A stretch of DNA of 64,000 nt, taken from assembly GCF_026626665.1 (NCBI RefSeq), contig NZ_JAPNKE010000002.1:4379168-4443167 (forward strand), in the 5' to 3' direction. Below, one piece after another: positions 1 to 10,300 of the stretch (its first letter is position 1; the number at the start of each line of letters is the position of its first letter). The DNA is from Nannocystis pusilla. Its GTDB lineage: Bacteria; Myxococcota_A; Polyangia; Nannocystales; Nannocystaceae. A program made the position numbers and the translations under genes. The notes below the pieces were generated by a model that saw only the letters and a program-made list of their open reading frames with translations, was not told where the DNA came from and searched no databases.

Positions 1-519
1 GGCGGCCATCGTCTCCGACAGCGCGACCACCCCGGCCTTCGTCACGTTGTAGGGCGCCATCGTCGGCGTGCACAGCAGGCCCGCCGCCGAGGCGACGTTG
101 ATCACGTGGCCGCGGCCCTGCGCGCGCATCTGCGGCACGAACAGCTCGCAGCCGTAGATCACGCCCCACAGGTTGACGCCCATGATCCACTCCCAGTCCT
201 GCTGCGGGATCGCGTCGACCGGCCCGCTGGTGGCCACGCCGGCGTTGTTGATCAGCAGGTCGACCCCGCCGAGCAGCGACGTCGCCGCCTGCGCCAGCTC
301 GGCCACCGCCGGGCGACTGGCCACGTCGCACGCGCGCGCGTAGGCCTTGCAGCCGAGCTTCTCGACCATGGCCGCCGTCTCCTCGGCGCCGGCGAGGTCG
401 ATGTCGGCGGCCACGATCCGGGCGCCCCGCCGCGCGAGCTCGAGGCTCAACGCGCGGCCGAGGCCACCACCCGCGCCGGTGACCACCGCGCGCACCGGCT
501 TGTCGAAGGAGAGCGTCAT
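1..519 (-). CDS. SDR-family NAD(P)-dependent oxidoreductase (3' part beyond the window)
   Basis: The first 173 residues of a classical short-chain dehydrogenase/reductase are visible; the C-terminus lies outside the window. The Rossmann glycine motif TGAGGGLG is at residues 13-20, NNAG near residue 92, the catalytic Ser in VASAAG near 142 and the YNVTK catalytic Tyr/Lys pair near 157-161. The substrate cannot be told from sequence. The start ATG at 519 lies 11 bases beyond the expected end of truA on the same strand, so the two are probably co-transcribed. Oddly, the truA reading frame runs into this one with no stop codon, so a TruA-SDR fusion or a small indel must be considered. Confidence 0.85.
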   Translation of the reverse strand, partial: MTLSFDKPVRAVVTGAGGGLGRALSLELARRGARIVAADIDLAGAEETAAMVEKLGCKAYARACDVASRPAVAELAQAATSLLGGVDLLINNAGVATSGPVDAIPQQDWEWIMGVNLWGVIYGCELFVPQMRAQGRGHVINVASAAGLLCTPTMAPYNVTKAGVVALSETMAA

Positions 520-529
520 GCGCGGGAAG

Positions 530-1401
530 CTACACCAGTTCCGCGAGCGGCTGCGGCTCGTCGTCCGGCCGGGCGCGCGCGTCTGCCAGTCGGCGGGCGG
601 CCACGGATCGGGCCAGTGGACCTCGACCAGCGTCAACCCTTGCGGTGGCGCCGTGCGCCCGGTCCGGCGGCGATCGGGGCGCGCCAGCAGCTCGGCGATC
701 TGCGTCGGCGGCCGGCGCCCGAGCCCGACCTCGACCAGCGTGCCGACCATGATGCGCACCATGTTCTGCAAAAAAGCCTCGCCGCGGACCGTCACGGTCA
801 CGACCGCCGGCGTGTCGCTCGCGGCCACCGTGCTGAGCCCGGCCGGCTCCTCCGCCGGGGTCGCCGCCACCTCGACCGCGAGCATCGTCCGCACCGTGGT
901 CTGCGCCTGGCACGAGCTGGCGCGGAAGCCGGCGAAGTCGTGTTCGCCCACGAACGCCGGCGCCGCCGCCTGCATCGCCGCGACATCGAGCGGCCGCGCC
1001 AGGTGCCACTCGCCGCGGGCCGTGGTCGGCACGCGGTGCGGGGTGCAGCGGATCCGGTAGCGGTAGGTCTTGCCGTCGTTGAAGAACCGCGGGTCGACCG
1101 CGCGGCCGTCGGGCAGCTCGCAGGGCCACGCGCCCAGCACCCCGACGTCGCGCGGCAGCTTGCTCGTGAGTCCCAGCACCACCCCCCGGTCGGGGATCGA
1201 GAGCGTCGGCTCGAAGCCCACCAGCTGACCCAAAGCGTGGACGCCGGCGTCGGTGCGACTGGCGGCCCGGGTCCGCACCGGCTGCCGGTAGAGCTCCGCC
1301 AGCGCCGCCTCGAGCGCCCCTTGCACCGTCCGGGTGCCCTCCTGGCGGGCAAATCCGTGGAAATCGGTGCCGTCGTAGGCGACCCGCAGGAGCAGCGTCA
1401 T
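530..1401 (-). CDS. truA: tRNA pseudouridine synthase A
   Basis: TruA converts U38-U40 of the tRNA anticodon stem to pseudouridine. The N-terminus MTLLLRVAYDGTDFHGFARQ is typical, the catalytic Asp is D51 in SRTDAGVHALGQ, and FFNDGKTYRYR and FLQNMVRIMVG are family blocks. About 290 residues is normal. The frame from ATG 1401 stays open past the expected end and continues into the downstream SDR. A shift of frame in the GC-dinucleotide run near 565-575 instead gives an acidic tail ending LAELV and a stop at 530. I annotate that end because it matches the family length, but the unshifted sequence really has no stop here. The identity is firm; the C-terminus is not. Confidence 0.85.
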
Positions 1402-1524
1402 GAGCGCGGACGCACCATCGACCGCCCCCGGCGAGCTGTCAACCGAACTCGGCAATTCGCCGCTGGACGCGACAAAGCAGCGCCCCACGCGCGATTTCTT
1501 GCTACCCTCAAAGCCCCCCGGGCG

Positions 1525-2418
1525 ATGGACTTCCGCAAGACTTACTTCCTGCTGCCGAACCTCTTCACCCTCTCGGGCCTGTTCTGCGGCTTCTACGCGA
1601 TCTCGGTGTGCGCGCGGCTGAGCGACGAGGGCGGGGGCAGCGACGCGCTCTACAAGGCCTCGCTGGCGATCATGCTCGGCCTGTTCTTCGACGCCGCCGA
1701 CGGCCGGATCGCCCGCCTCACGCGCACGCAGTCGGAGCTCGGCCTGCACCTCGACAGCCTCAGCGACCTCGTCACGTTCGGCGTGGCGCCAGGGCTCGTG
1801 ATCTACCGCTGGGGCCTCGAGGGCTTCGGCCGCGCCGGCCTGTTCATCGCCTTCCTGTTCGTCGCCGGCGGCGCGTTCCGCCTGGCCCGCTTCAACGTCC
1901 TGTCGCTGCGCGCGATCGACGAGAAGCCGGGCAAGTACATGCTGGGCCTGCCGATCCCGGTGGCGGCGACGGTGCTGATCTCGACGGTGATGGCGTTCCA
2001 CGCGATCGGCATCAACCAAACGACCAATCACATCCTGGTCGCCACGCTGGTGACGGTGCTGTCGTACTTGATGATCAGCCGGGTCCGCTTCCGCTCGATG
2101 AAGGACCTGAAGCTGACCAAGCGGACGACGGCAGTGGTCGGCCTGCTGCTCGCCAGCGGGGTGCTGGTGGCGGTGCGGATCTCCCGGCCCGCGGTGCTGA
2201 TCCTGCTGGTCGGCTGCTACATCACGCTCGGCCTGATCGAGGAGATGTATCTGCTGCGCAAGGGCCGAGTGGAGCGGATCCGGGCGGCCCGCGCCCAGGC
2301 TCTGGCGCCGGCGCCGACCGAGGAGCTGGCGAGCGAGTCCGAGGTCCTCGCCGAGCTCGGCATCGACGACGACGCCAGCGCTCGCGCTGCTGCACCCGAG
2401 GGCGCCGTCACCACCTGA
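1525..2418 (+). CDS. pssA: CDP-diacylglycerol--serine O-phosphatidyltransferase
   Basis: This integral membrane enzyme makes phosphatidylserine from CDP-diacylglycerol and serine, the first step to phosphatidylethanolamine. The CDP-alcohol phosphatidyltransferase signature is present as DAADGRIARLTR followed by GLHLDSLSD near residues 52-82, with the conserved Asp residues intact. About seven hydrophobic segments follow, and the last 45 residues are a charged Ala/Glu-rich cytoplasmic tail. The length of 297 residues fits the PssA group. The frame is open far upstream, but homology begins at MDFRKTYFLLPNLFTL, so ATG 1525 is chosen. It is transcribed divergently from truA, with a shared intergenic stretch of about 120 bases. 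Confidence 0.9.
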   Translation: MDFRKTYFLLPNLFTLSGLFCGFYAISVCARLSDEGGGSDALYKASLAIMLGLFFDAADGRIARLTRTQSELGLHLDSLSDLVTFGVAPGLVIYRWGLEGFGRAGLFIAFLFVAGGAFRLARFNVLSLRAIDEKPGKYMLGLPIPVAATVLISTVMAFHAIGINQTTNHILVATLVTVLSYLMISRVRFRSMKDLKLTKRTTAVVGLLLASGVLVAVRISRPAVLILLVGCYITLGLIEEMYLLRKGRVERIRAARAQALAPAPTEELASESEVLAELGIDDDASARAAAPEGAVTT

Positions 2419-2476
2419 CCTACTTGCTCGACGTTCCTCGAGAGCGGGCGCGCCACGCGGCAGTGATGCTCTGCGG

Positions 2477-3205
2477 TCAGACCTGGGCCCAACCACCGTC
2501 GGCGAACAGCTCGACGCCGGCGACGTAGCTCGAGGCGTCGCTCGCGAGGAACAACGCCACCTCGGCGATCTCCTCGGGCGACGCCATGCGTGCCATCGGG
2601 ACATCTTTGAGGACCATGTGACGGAACGCGTCCGGAGCGTGTTGCATCGCGGGCGTGTTCACGGGACCAGGGCTGAGGACGTTGGTCCGGATCCGCCGCT
2701 CGCTAAGCTCCTGGGTCCACACACGAGCGAACGCGCGTACAGCCGCCTTGGCGCCCGCGTAGAGCGTCCCGCCGGGCAACCCCTTCGAGCCCGCGACCGA
2801 GCCGACGATGACGATCGACGCTCCGTCGCGCAGCAGGGGCAGCGCACCTTGCACGGAGAAGAGAACGGCCGCGGTATTGACCGTGAACGTTTCGTGAAAC
2901 GCCTCCCGCGTGAGCGAGCCGAGCGGCCCGAAGCCTCCGCCGCCGGCGTTGCACACGAGCACGTCGATCTTCCCCTTCTCCTCCTTGACGCGCGCGAGGA
3001 GGCGCTCCAGATCGGAAGCCTTCGTGACGTCCCCCTGAACCGCCGTGACATTGGTTCCGATGTGCTGCGCGGCCTCGTCGAGCTCCGCCTGGCGCCGACC
3101 CACGATGAAGACGTGAGCCCCCGCCTCGACGAAGCGCTTTGCGATGGCAAGGCCGATCCCACTGCTCCCACCCGTGACCACGGCGATCTTTCCGTTCAAT
3201 CTCAT
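2477..3205 (-). CDS. SDR-family oxidoreductase (glucose 1-dehydrogenase-like)
   Basis: A classical SDR of 242 residues: TGGSSGIG at 11-18, CNAGGGG near 85-91, catalytic Ser136 and the Y149-x3-K153 pair. The NAD(P)-binding half is standard; the substrate cannot be inferred. ATG 3205 is preferred over an in-frame ATG four codons upstream because GGAGG sits six bases before it. The gene is followed by a convergent end with pssA about 60 bases away. The upstream neighbour on the same strand is a LysR regulator, a common arrangement in which the regulator controls the oxidoreductase (inference). Confidence 0.85.
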   Translation of the reverse strand: MRLNGKIAVVTGGSSGIGLAIAKRFVEAGAHVFIVGRRQAELDEAAQHIGTNVTAVQGDVTKASDLERLLARVKEEKGKIDVLVCNAGGGGFGPLGSLTREAFHETFTVNTAAVLFSVQGALPLLRDGASIVIVGSVAGSKGLPGGTLYAGAKAAVRAFARVWTQELSERRIRTNVLSPGPVNTPAMQHAPDAFRHMVLKDVPMARMASPEEIAEVALFLASDASSYVAGVELFADGGWAQV

Positions 3206-3322
3206 GCGTGCCTCCATGACGAAACTGGAAGCAGTGTGCGCTCGCCTCCCGTGGCGCAGTAGGCGACTCGCGGGGAGGACAGTCGTGCAGAAGTTTCACG
3301 AATCGCGCGTGGGCGCACCCGT

Positions 3323-4234
3323 CTATGGCGCTCGGCGCGCTGCCGGTCGGGCGAACGCCTCCACCAAATGGTCGACCAGAGCGCGCACCCGAGGTGTCTC
3401 GCGCTGCGCGGTTCGGTAGATCGCGCTGACCGGTATGGGGTCCGTGCTCCATCCTGGAAGGACGGCGTAAAGCGCTCCGCGCCTCAGGTCGTCGGCCACG
3501 AACCAGTCCGGGAGCAACGCGAGCCCGTGGCCCGCCAGCGCGAGCTCGCGGACGCCTTGCAGGGCGCTGCAGCGAAACACGACCGTCTCGGTCATGCCCA
3601 CGCGCGCCTCACGCTCTCCGTCGCCGAGTGCCCATACGTCGGGACCGGGCCCGACGTGGCAGCTCAACGCGTCGTGTCCGACCAACGCCTCGGGCGACCG
3701 CGGCTCCCCTCGCCTCTCGAGGTACGTCGGCGCTGCCACCAGGACGAACGGAAACGCGGTCAGCCTTCGCGCGACGACGCCGCCGGAGATCGGGATGGTC
3801 GCGCCGGCTCGGACGAGGACGTCGAGTCCCTCGAGCACCGCATCGAGCAAGCGATCTTCGAGGTGAAGCTCCACGCTCAGGAACGGATGCTTCTGGCGCA
3901 ACGTGATCACATGGGGCATCAGCGCGGCCAGTCCGAAGCTCACTGGAGCGCTCACGCGCACCGTGCCCTCGACGCCTCGGGACCGACCGATCGCCTGCGC
4001 CTCGGCGACCTCCCGGAGCACGCGCAGACAGTGCTCGTAGTAGCGGTGACCGTCGGCCGTCACGGCCATCGACCGCGTGGAGCGTGCCAGCAGCGTGACG
4101 TCGAGCTCGGCTTCGAGCGCCGCGATCTGACGGCTGACCGCGCCCGACGTGAGCTTCAGATGTTTGGCTGCCGCGGAGAACGAGCCGCTCTCGATCACGC
4201 GGACATACGTGGCCATCTTGTCGAGCAGGTCCAT
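3323..4234 (-). CDS. LysR-family transcriptional regulator
   Basis: A 303-residue LysR-type regulator. The N-terminal winged helix-turn-helix is clear (residues 1-60: MATYVRVIESGSFSAAAKHL, then LTSGAVSRQIAALEAEL) and the rest is a two-lobed periplasmic-binding-protein-like effector domain. The sequence resembles the CrgA/AaeR-like branch, whose members often regulate a neighbouring oxidoreductase. It lies 117 bases upstream of the SDR on the same strand, so it could read through into it or act on that interval. The effector is unknown. Confidence 0.9.
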   Translation of the reverse strand: MDLLDKMATYVRVIESGSFSAAAKHLKLTSGAVSRQIAALEAELDVTLLARSTRSMAVTADGHRYYEHCLRVLREVAEAQAIGRSRGVEGTVRVSAPVSFGLAALMPHVITLRQKHPFLSVELHLEDRLLDAVLEGLDVLVRAGATIPISGGVVARRLTAFPFVLVAAPTYLERRGEPRSPEALVGHDALSCHVGPGPDVWALGDGEREARVGMTETVVFRCSALQGVRELALAGHGLALLPDWFVADDLRRGALYAVLPGWSTDPIPVSAIYRTAQRETPRVRALVDHLVEAFARPAARRAP

Positions 4235-4517
4235 CGCTTCCCGATGTCTCCGAGCGTAGCAACTCTGCCAGGATTCGCGCGCCTACCGTCGACGGTCCAC
4301 GGCTGCGAGACGTAGACCGCGTGGCTGCCGGCGACCCTCGACGACCGTCGAGCCGGCGCACTTCAACATGCTTTGCTGAGCCGGCGGGGGATCATCCGGT
4401 CCCCGGTCGCCACCAGGTACCAGCTCGGCCTGGTCTTCCAGGCCGGCGGCCGGCCGCCAGGCAGCAGCCCGCGACGGAGCCACGTCGCAGAAGTACCGCC
4501 CCTGACGGGCGCACCGC

Positions 4518-5095
4518 TCATCTGTCCTTACCGCCAGGCTCCCGCGCGACCCGCAGCCCGGTCGCCAGCAGCAGGGCGTACAGCAGCAGCTCGAGCAGCT
4601 CCTGCGCGGCCCGCTCCCACGCGGCCGACATGTTGCCGGCGACGAACAGCGCGCCGAGGGCTGCGAAGGCCCAGCGTTCGTCGCGGATCGGTCGCGCCCG
4701 GCCGAGCCAGCGACCTGTCCCCGGGCCAGATAATAAGCGGCCAGCGGCAGCGCGAACAACAGGTACGACGAGCCGCGGGCGGCGTTGTGCATGTTGCGGT
4801 GGCCGAACACCGCGGCGACGCGCTCGCCGACGGCCGGCCAGCCGTACACGCTGCCCCAGTCGATCTCCTCGACCAGCACCAGCGCCAGGAAGCCGGCCAT
4901 CGCCAGCGGCACCGCTCGCCCGCCGGGCCGGCTTGCGAGGAGCCACGCCACCACCGCTGCCGCCAGCACCGCGTGCGACGCGTGCTCCGCCGGGCCCTCC
5001 TTGGCCAGCAGCTCGGCGGTGCTCGCCGGGCTCGTCCACCCTGCGGCGACGGCCACCGCCGCGATCGTCAGGATCGTGAACGTCCGCGGGAGCAC
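4518..5095 (-). CDS. small polytopic membrane protein, frame broken
   Basis: Two overlapping minus-strand frames together encode one protein of about 190 residues. The N-terminal part begins at GTG 5095 (LPRTFTILTIAAVAVAAGW) and has four hydrophobic segments with an acidic VEEIDWG motif like that of several uncharacterised membrane proteins. The C-terminal part (WAFAALGALF, then LLELLLYALLLATGL, ending GGKDR at 4518) is in another frame. The break is near 4714-4730, in C4/G3 runs that coincide with a copy of the dispersed CCTGTCC palindrome. No ATG start is evident. Function unknown; either a sequencing indel or a true disruption. Confidence 0.55.
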
Positions 5096-5283
5096 GGCCG
5101 CAGCATAGAGGATCTCGCGTCGGCTGGGCCTGGTCCTGGGCGTCGTCGCGGCCGACGTCGCTCGGGGAGTTCGCGCACCCGCTCGCTGGCGCCGGGTCGG
5201 GACCGGGCCCACAAGCAAGGCGACCTCGGAGCCGGGTCGCGGCCAGCCCGCCGCGGCGACCCGTCCGAAGCGAGGCAAGCACG

Positions 5284-5460
5284 ATGCGCAAGCTCGGCAT
5301 CCATCCTCCGTCCAGCGCCCAGCTGCTCGAGCGGCGGACCCCGCACGCCCGCTCCGACGAGCCGTCGGCCCGCGCGCCGTGGCTCACCCCCGTCGTCTTC
5401 CCCGCGATGCTGGTCCTGCTGGTCGCCACCGTCCTGATCTACGTGTTCGCCGCGCAATGA
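5284..5460 (+). CDS. small single-pass membrane protein
   Basis: A 58-residue protein starting MRKLGIHPPSSAQLLERR. Residues 1-35 are polar and Arg-rich. A single hydrophobic helix (VVFPAMLVLLVATVLIYVF) occupies nearly all of the C-terminal 23 residues, so it is probably a tail-anchored inner-membrane protein. It ends seven bases before the start of the YsnF-like stress protein and may share its transcript. No family recognised. Confidence 0.5.
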   Translation: MRKLGIHPPSSAQLLERRTPHARSDEPSARAPWLTPVVFPAMLVLLVATVLIYVFAAQ

Positions 5461-5467
5461 CCTGACG

Positions 5468-7237
5468 ATGTCGACCCCGCCGCCCAGACATGTCCCCGAG
5501 GACAGCGACCCGAAGGCCGCCGCCGCCGGGCCGCGCGCGGAGGAGCAGCCGCCTGTCCCCGAGGACAGCCAGGAGCTCCTCGGCCGGCGCGAGGAGACGG
5601 TCATCCCCCGGCTCGAGGAGCGGCTCCGCGTCGACACCCGCGTGCGCGAGCACGGCCGCGTGCGCATCGACAAGACCGTCGAGGCGCGCGACCAGCCGCT
5701 CGAGCTCGACAGCGTCGAGGATCACGTCGTCAGCTGGCGGGTCCCGGTCAACCGCCCGGTCGAAGCGCCGGTGCCGGTCCGCTACGACGGCGACACCATG
5801 ATCCTGCCGATCCACGAGGAGGTCGTGGTCGTGCAGAAGCAACTCGTCCTCCGCGAGGAGCTGCACGTCCGCGTCCACCGCGTGCACATGCACGAGCAGC
5901 AGACCCTGCACCTCCGCGCCGAGGCGATCACTATCACCCACAACCGCACCACTACAGGAGAAGCCGCCATGAAAACCGTTATCGGTCTGTTCGATGACTT
6001 CAACGACGCGCAGGCCGTCGTCACTGCTCTGCTGAAGCGCAACATCGACCGCGCCGACGTCAGCGTCGTCGCCAACAACCTCGAGAACATCCCGATCGAC
6101 CTCAACAAGGAGCCCGCCGAGGGCCGCCACGAGGCCATGGCCGAGAGCGCCAAGACGGGCGCAGGGACCGGCGCGATCGTCGGTACCGGCGTCGGCGGCG
6201 TGCTCGGCTTCCTCGCCGGCATCGGCTCGATCTTCATCCCCGGCATCGGCCCGATCGTCGCCGCCGGCCCGCTCCTGGCCGCCCTCACCGGCGCCGGCGT
6301 GGGCGCGGCCGCCGGCGCCGCGCTCGGCGGCCTGGTCGGCGCGCTGACCCAGGCCGGCGTGCCCGAGCACGACGCCCACTTCTACGCCGAGGCCGTGCGC
6401 CGCGGCGGCACCCTCGTGCTCGTGCAGGCCAACGACGAGCGCGCCGCCGACGTCGCCTCGATGATGAGCGGCTCGGGCGCGGTCGACGTCGATCGCCGCC
6501 GCGAGCACTTCCACGCCACCGGCTACAAGGGCTTCGAGCCCGGCGCCAAGCCGTACACGATGGAGCAGCTCACGCGCGAGCGCCAGACCTACCGCGCCCA
6601 GCCGGCCGCCACCGGGGCGACGATGCGGCAGCAGCAGCAGCAGCAGACGCCGGGCACCCAGCGGCCGACCGAGGCCTCGGGCACGATCGGCACCGCCCGT
6701 CAGGCCGGCGCGCAGCAGCAGACGATGGACCAGCCGCACTTCAAGGACACCTCGATGGAGATGAAGGTCGTCGAGGAGGACCTGCTGGTCGGCAAGCGGG
6801 TCATCGAGCACGGCCGCGTCCGCGTCTACGCGCGCGTCACCGAACGCCCGGTCGAGGAGCAGGTCAGCCTGCGCGAGGAGCACGTGACCGTGAAGCGCCG
6901 CCCCGTCGACCGCCCGGCCACCGGCGAGGACATGAACGCCTTCCGCGAGTCGTCGCTGGAGATGACCGAGTACGCCGAGGAGGCCGTGGTCGCCAAGGAG
7001 GCGCGCGTGGTCGAGGAGGTCGTGGTCGGCCGCGAGGTCGAGACGCACACCGAGACCGTGCGCGACAAGGTGCGCCGCACCGACGTCGAGGTGGTCGAGG
7101 AGCAGACGCCGGCCAAGACGGTGTCGACCTCGCCGATGCACAAGGTCCCGAGCCCCGGCACCGGCCAGCCCGCGGCCACCAACCGGCCGACGCCGCCGCC
7201 GCCGCCGGGGCAGAAGCGGCGCGCCTCGGGCAGCTGA
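5468..7237 (+). CDS. YsnF/AvaK-type (DUF2382) stress-response protein with internal glycine-zipper region
   Basis: A 589-residue protein with two DUF2382/YsnF-type regions, at residues about 35-155 and 415-545, recognisable by EEVVVVQKQLVLREEL and VVEEDLLVGKRVIEHGRVRVY. Between them is a general-stress-protein-17M-like domain (MKTVIGLFDDFNDAQ from residue 168) with a Gly/Ala-rich stretch at about 225-295 that could insert into membranes. Met168 (base 5969) is preceded by AGGAG at a good distance, so a second product may start there, or two genes were fused in frame. DUF2382 proteins are linked to envelope and osmotic stress; the exact role is unknown. An intrinsic terminator follows at 7310. 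Confidence 0.75.
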   Translation: MSTPPPRHVPEDSDPKAAAAGPRAEEQPPVPEDSQELLGRREETVIPRLEERLRVDTRVREHGRVRIDKTVEARDQPLELDSVEDHVVSWRVPVNRPVEAPVPVRYDGDTMILPIHEEVVVVQKQLVLREELHVRVHRVHMHEQQTLHLRAEAITITHNRTTTGEAAMKTVIGLFDDFNDAQAVVTALLKRNIDRADVSVVANNLENIPIDLNKEPAEGRHEAMAESAKTGAGTGAIVGTGVGGVLGFLAGIGSIFIPGIGPIVAAGPLLAALTGAGVGAAAGAALGGLVGALTQAGVPEHDAHFYAEAVRRGGTLVLVQANDERAADVASMMSGSGAVDVDRRREHFHATGYKGFEPGAKPYTMEQLTRERQTYRAQPAATGATMRQQQQQQTPGTQRPTEASGTIGTARQAGAQQQTMDQPHFKDTSMEMKVVEEDLLVGKRVIEHGRVRVYARVTERPVEEQVSLREEHVTVKRRPVDRPATGEDMNAFRESSLEMTEYAEEAVVAKEARVVEEVVVGREVETHTETVRDKVRRTDVEVVEEQTPAKTVSTSPMHKVPSPGTGQPAATNRPTPPPPPGQKRRASGS

Positions 7238-7280
7238 ACGCTTACCTGCGAGGGTTTCGGCGATAGGCCGGGCCCCCGCC

Positions 7281-7304
7281 GGACATGATCGTACAGACAT
7301 GTCC
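7281..7304. repeat. 14-bp-period palindrome array (2 units)
   Basis: CATG cores at 7284 and 7298 lie within GGACATGATC and AGACATGTCC, exactly 14 bp apart, between the stress gene and its terminator. The second unit supplies the ATG at 7299. Confidence 0.7.
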
Positions 7305-7309
7305 GCTCC

Positions 7310-7342
7310 AATCCGCGTCCCGCCAGGGGCGCGGATTTTTTC
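7310..7342 (+). terminator. intrinsic terminator after the YsnF-like gene
   Basis: An 8-bp perfect stem (AATCCGCG with CGCGGATT), extended by an inner CCC/GGG, is followed immediately by a run of six T. It lies 73 bases after the stop of the stress gene. Because it sits downstream of the ATG at 7299, it argues against that ATG as the start of the next gene. Confidence 0.75.
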
Positions 7343-7358
7343 GCTATCCTCGCGCCGA

Positions 7359-10300
7359 GTGCCGCCCGTGATCGCCTTCGCCGCAGTGCTCGTCGCGTTC
7401 GCGCGGCGCTGGCAGGTGCGCTGCGGCCCGCTCGCCTGCCCCGAGGCGATCGCGCTGGTGGCCGCGCTGACGCTCGGCGGCCTCGGCCTGCTGGCCGCGC
7501 TGCTGGCGGTGGGCGGCATCTTCTCCGCGCCGTCGTTCTCGTTCACCGCGATCGCCCTGGCGGTGCTCGCCTGGCCCTGGGGACAGCGAGCGCCGCGGCG
7601 CCGACCCGCGCGCAGCCTGCCGCGGGCCGCCGGCCTCGTCGCGCTGCTGCTGGCCGCCGCCGCCCTGCGCTGGCCGCCGATCCCCGCCGACCTCGGCGGC
7701 CGCGACCAGGGCACCTACGTCCTCCGCGCCCGCCACACCCTGCGCACCGGCCGGACCGGCCACACCGATCCGGTGCTGGCTCGCGCCGGCGCCGAGGCCG
7801 AGCTGCGACCTGGCCCCGGGGACATCCTCGGCCTCTACCACGCCGACCGCAGCCCGGCCCGCGTCGGCCGCTACGAGGGCGCCTACCGCCCCGGCTTCTA
7901 CCTGAACCGGCGCGACGACGGCGAGGTCGTGCCGCAGTTCCTGCACCTCCACCCGTCTCTGCTCGCGCTGTTCGGCCTGGTCTTCGGGCCATGGTCGATG
8001 GGACTGGTCGCCCCGCTCGCTGGCGTGCTCTCGGCGCTCGCGCTGTGGGCCCTCGGCGAGCGCCTGTGGCCGCGCGCCGGCGCCTCGTGGCTGGCCGCCG
8101 GCCTGTTCGCGCTGTCGCCGATCGCCGTGTGGACCGCCCGCACCCCGCTGACCGAGTCGCTCACCGGCCTGCTGCTGCTCGCCGCCGCCCTCGCGGTCGC
8201 CCGCGGCCTCGCGCCGGCCTCCGCCGCCGGCGCCCCGCGAGGCCACGACTCCGACGCCACCGCCGGCAAGCCCGCGCGGCCGGCCGACGGGCGCTCCCCC
8301 GCCATCGCCCGCATCGACGCCGATTCGCGCGACCGCGATCGCTCGCAAGGCCACCTGCGCGCCGCAGACGCGAGCGCCCGCGGCCCCGCGCTGCTCGCTT
8401 CCGCCGACCTCTCGCGCACCGAGGCCGCCGGCTCGACCGCCCGAGACTCCGCGCGCCAGGCCGACTCGACCGCGCGCGGCGCCGTCGACCCGCGCTCGGC
8501 CTCCGCCTCGGCCTCGTTCCCCGCCGACTCCGCCCACGGCCACGAGCTCACCGCCGCCCTGCTCCTCGGCCTCGCCGGCTTCGTCCGCGGCAACCTGTGG
8601 CTGTCCGCCCCGGGCCTGCTGGTGGTGCTGTGGCTGCGCACCGAACCTGGCCTTCGGCGCATGTCCGCTCCGACCTTGCTCTTGGGTCTGCTGCTGACCA
8701 GCCTCGCGCTCCACCTCGCCACCGGCTACCCCTACCTTCACGACGAGTTCAAGCGCCAGCTCGGCCCCGTCGCCGCCCTGTCGCCGCTCGGCGCGGTCGT
8801 CCTCGGTCTCGGCGCGATCGCCGTCTACCTCGCCCTCGACGCCGCCCTCGACCTCGTCCGCGGCCGCGTCCGCCGGCTCCCGCGGGTGCTCGCCGCCCTC
8901 GCCGCCCTCGCCGTCCTGGCCTGGTGGCTGCGCTGGGCGCCCGGTCCGCCGTGGAGCCGCCTCGACCCCGCCCTGCCGCTGCTCGGCGCCCCGCTCCTGC
9001 TCGCCGCCGGCCTCGGTTTGGTCGCCTTCGCCCGCCTGCGCCCGCCCGCGACCGCCGCCCACGTCTGGCTGCTCGCGCTCGCCACCCTCCCGGTCACCGC
9101 CCTGGCCCTCTACGCCCAGCGCAACCTGCCCCAGGTCGGCCTCTACTACTACGGCCGCTACCTCGTCCCCGAGCTGCTGCCGGCCGCCTGCTTGCTGGCC
9201 GCCTGCGCTCTTGTACATGTCCATCGGTTCCTGTCCGAACACACAGGTCTCGGGCGACATGCCCGATGGGTCAGCCTCGTCCTCGGCCTCGGCCTGCTGG
9301 CCGCCCAGGCGCTGCCGTACCTGCGGAGCCCGGCCACGCGCCTGCAGGAGTTCGCCGGCGCCGAGCGCCTGATCGACGACCTGGCCGCCGAGCTCCCCGA
9401 GCGCGCGGTCGTCCTCGCCGGCGGCGAGGGCTGGCACCACGTCCACGTGTTCAGCCAGCTGGGCGGCGCCCTCGCGTTCGGCCACGGCCGCACCGTCCTG
9501 CCCTACCGCAGCCGCGAGGCCGCCTACGCCGCGCTGCACGAGCTGCTGATCGCCGGCCCGACCGCCGGCGCCGAGGCTCCGCCGGTGTACCTGCTGCTCG
9601 GCGAGTCGACCCACCCGCTGCGCCTCCCCGGCAGCGCCGCCCCGCTGGCGCTCGTCGACGACCTGCTGCCGCCGCCCTTCGTCGCTCGCCCGGTCGCCTT
9701 CGCCGAGCTCTACCTCGACCGCCTCACCCCCGTGGACGAGCGGATCCCCGACCGCGTCACCCGCACCGACCTGCGCGTCGGCCTGCTCGAGGTGCGCGTC
9801 GACCCGGCGCGGCGGGCCGCCGTCCGCAGCTGGCGGATCGACGAGGGCCGCGCCGAAGGACCTGGCCCTTTGCACCTGTCCTCTTATTACTTGCCCGACG
9901 GACAGACGTGCCTCGACACCGAGCACCCGCTGGTCCTCGACCTCCCGCCCGGCGCCGGCCCCGGCTCGCTCGTCCTGGTCGCCCAGCCCGGCGGCGACAC
10001 CCCCGGCTGGCGCGTCGTCGTCGACGGCCAGCCGGTCGCCCTCGACCCGCCCGGCCCCGGCCCCGCGCGGGCCCGCGACACGCTCGGCCCGATCCCCTTC
10101 GCCACCCCGCCGCGCCGCGTCGAGCTGTGGGGCAGCGCCCGCCCGCGCGACGACCTCGCCTGCCCCCACGGCGGCCTCGCCGAGGTCCGCCTGCTCGGCC
10201 CCGACCGCGGCCCCGACGACCGCACCCCGGGCTGGACCCGCACCTACAGCCCGCCGCACGACCTCGGCCACCGCGTCACCCCGGCCCGCTTCACCGCCGG

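Noticed and set aside
7299..7358. ATG at 7299 as the start of the large membrane protein
   Set aside because: This ATG is part of a palindrome unit, and an intrinsic terminator lies between it and the first hydrophobic helix.
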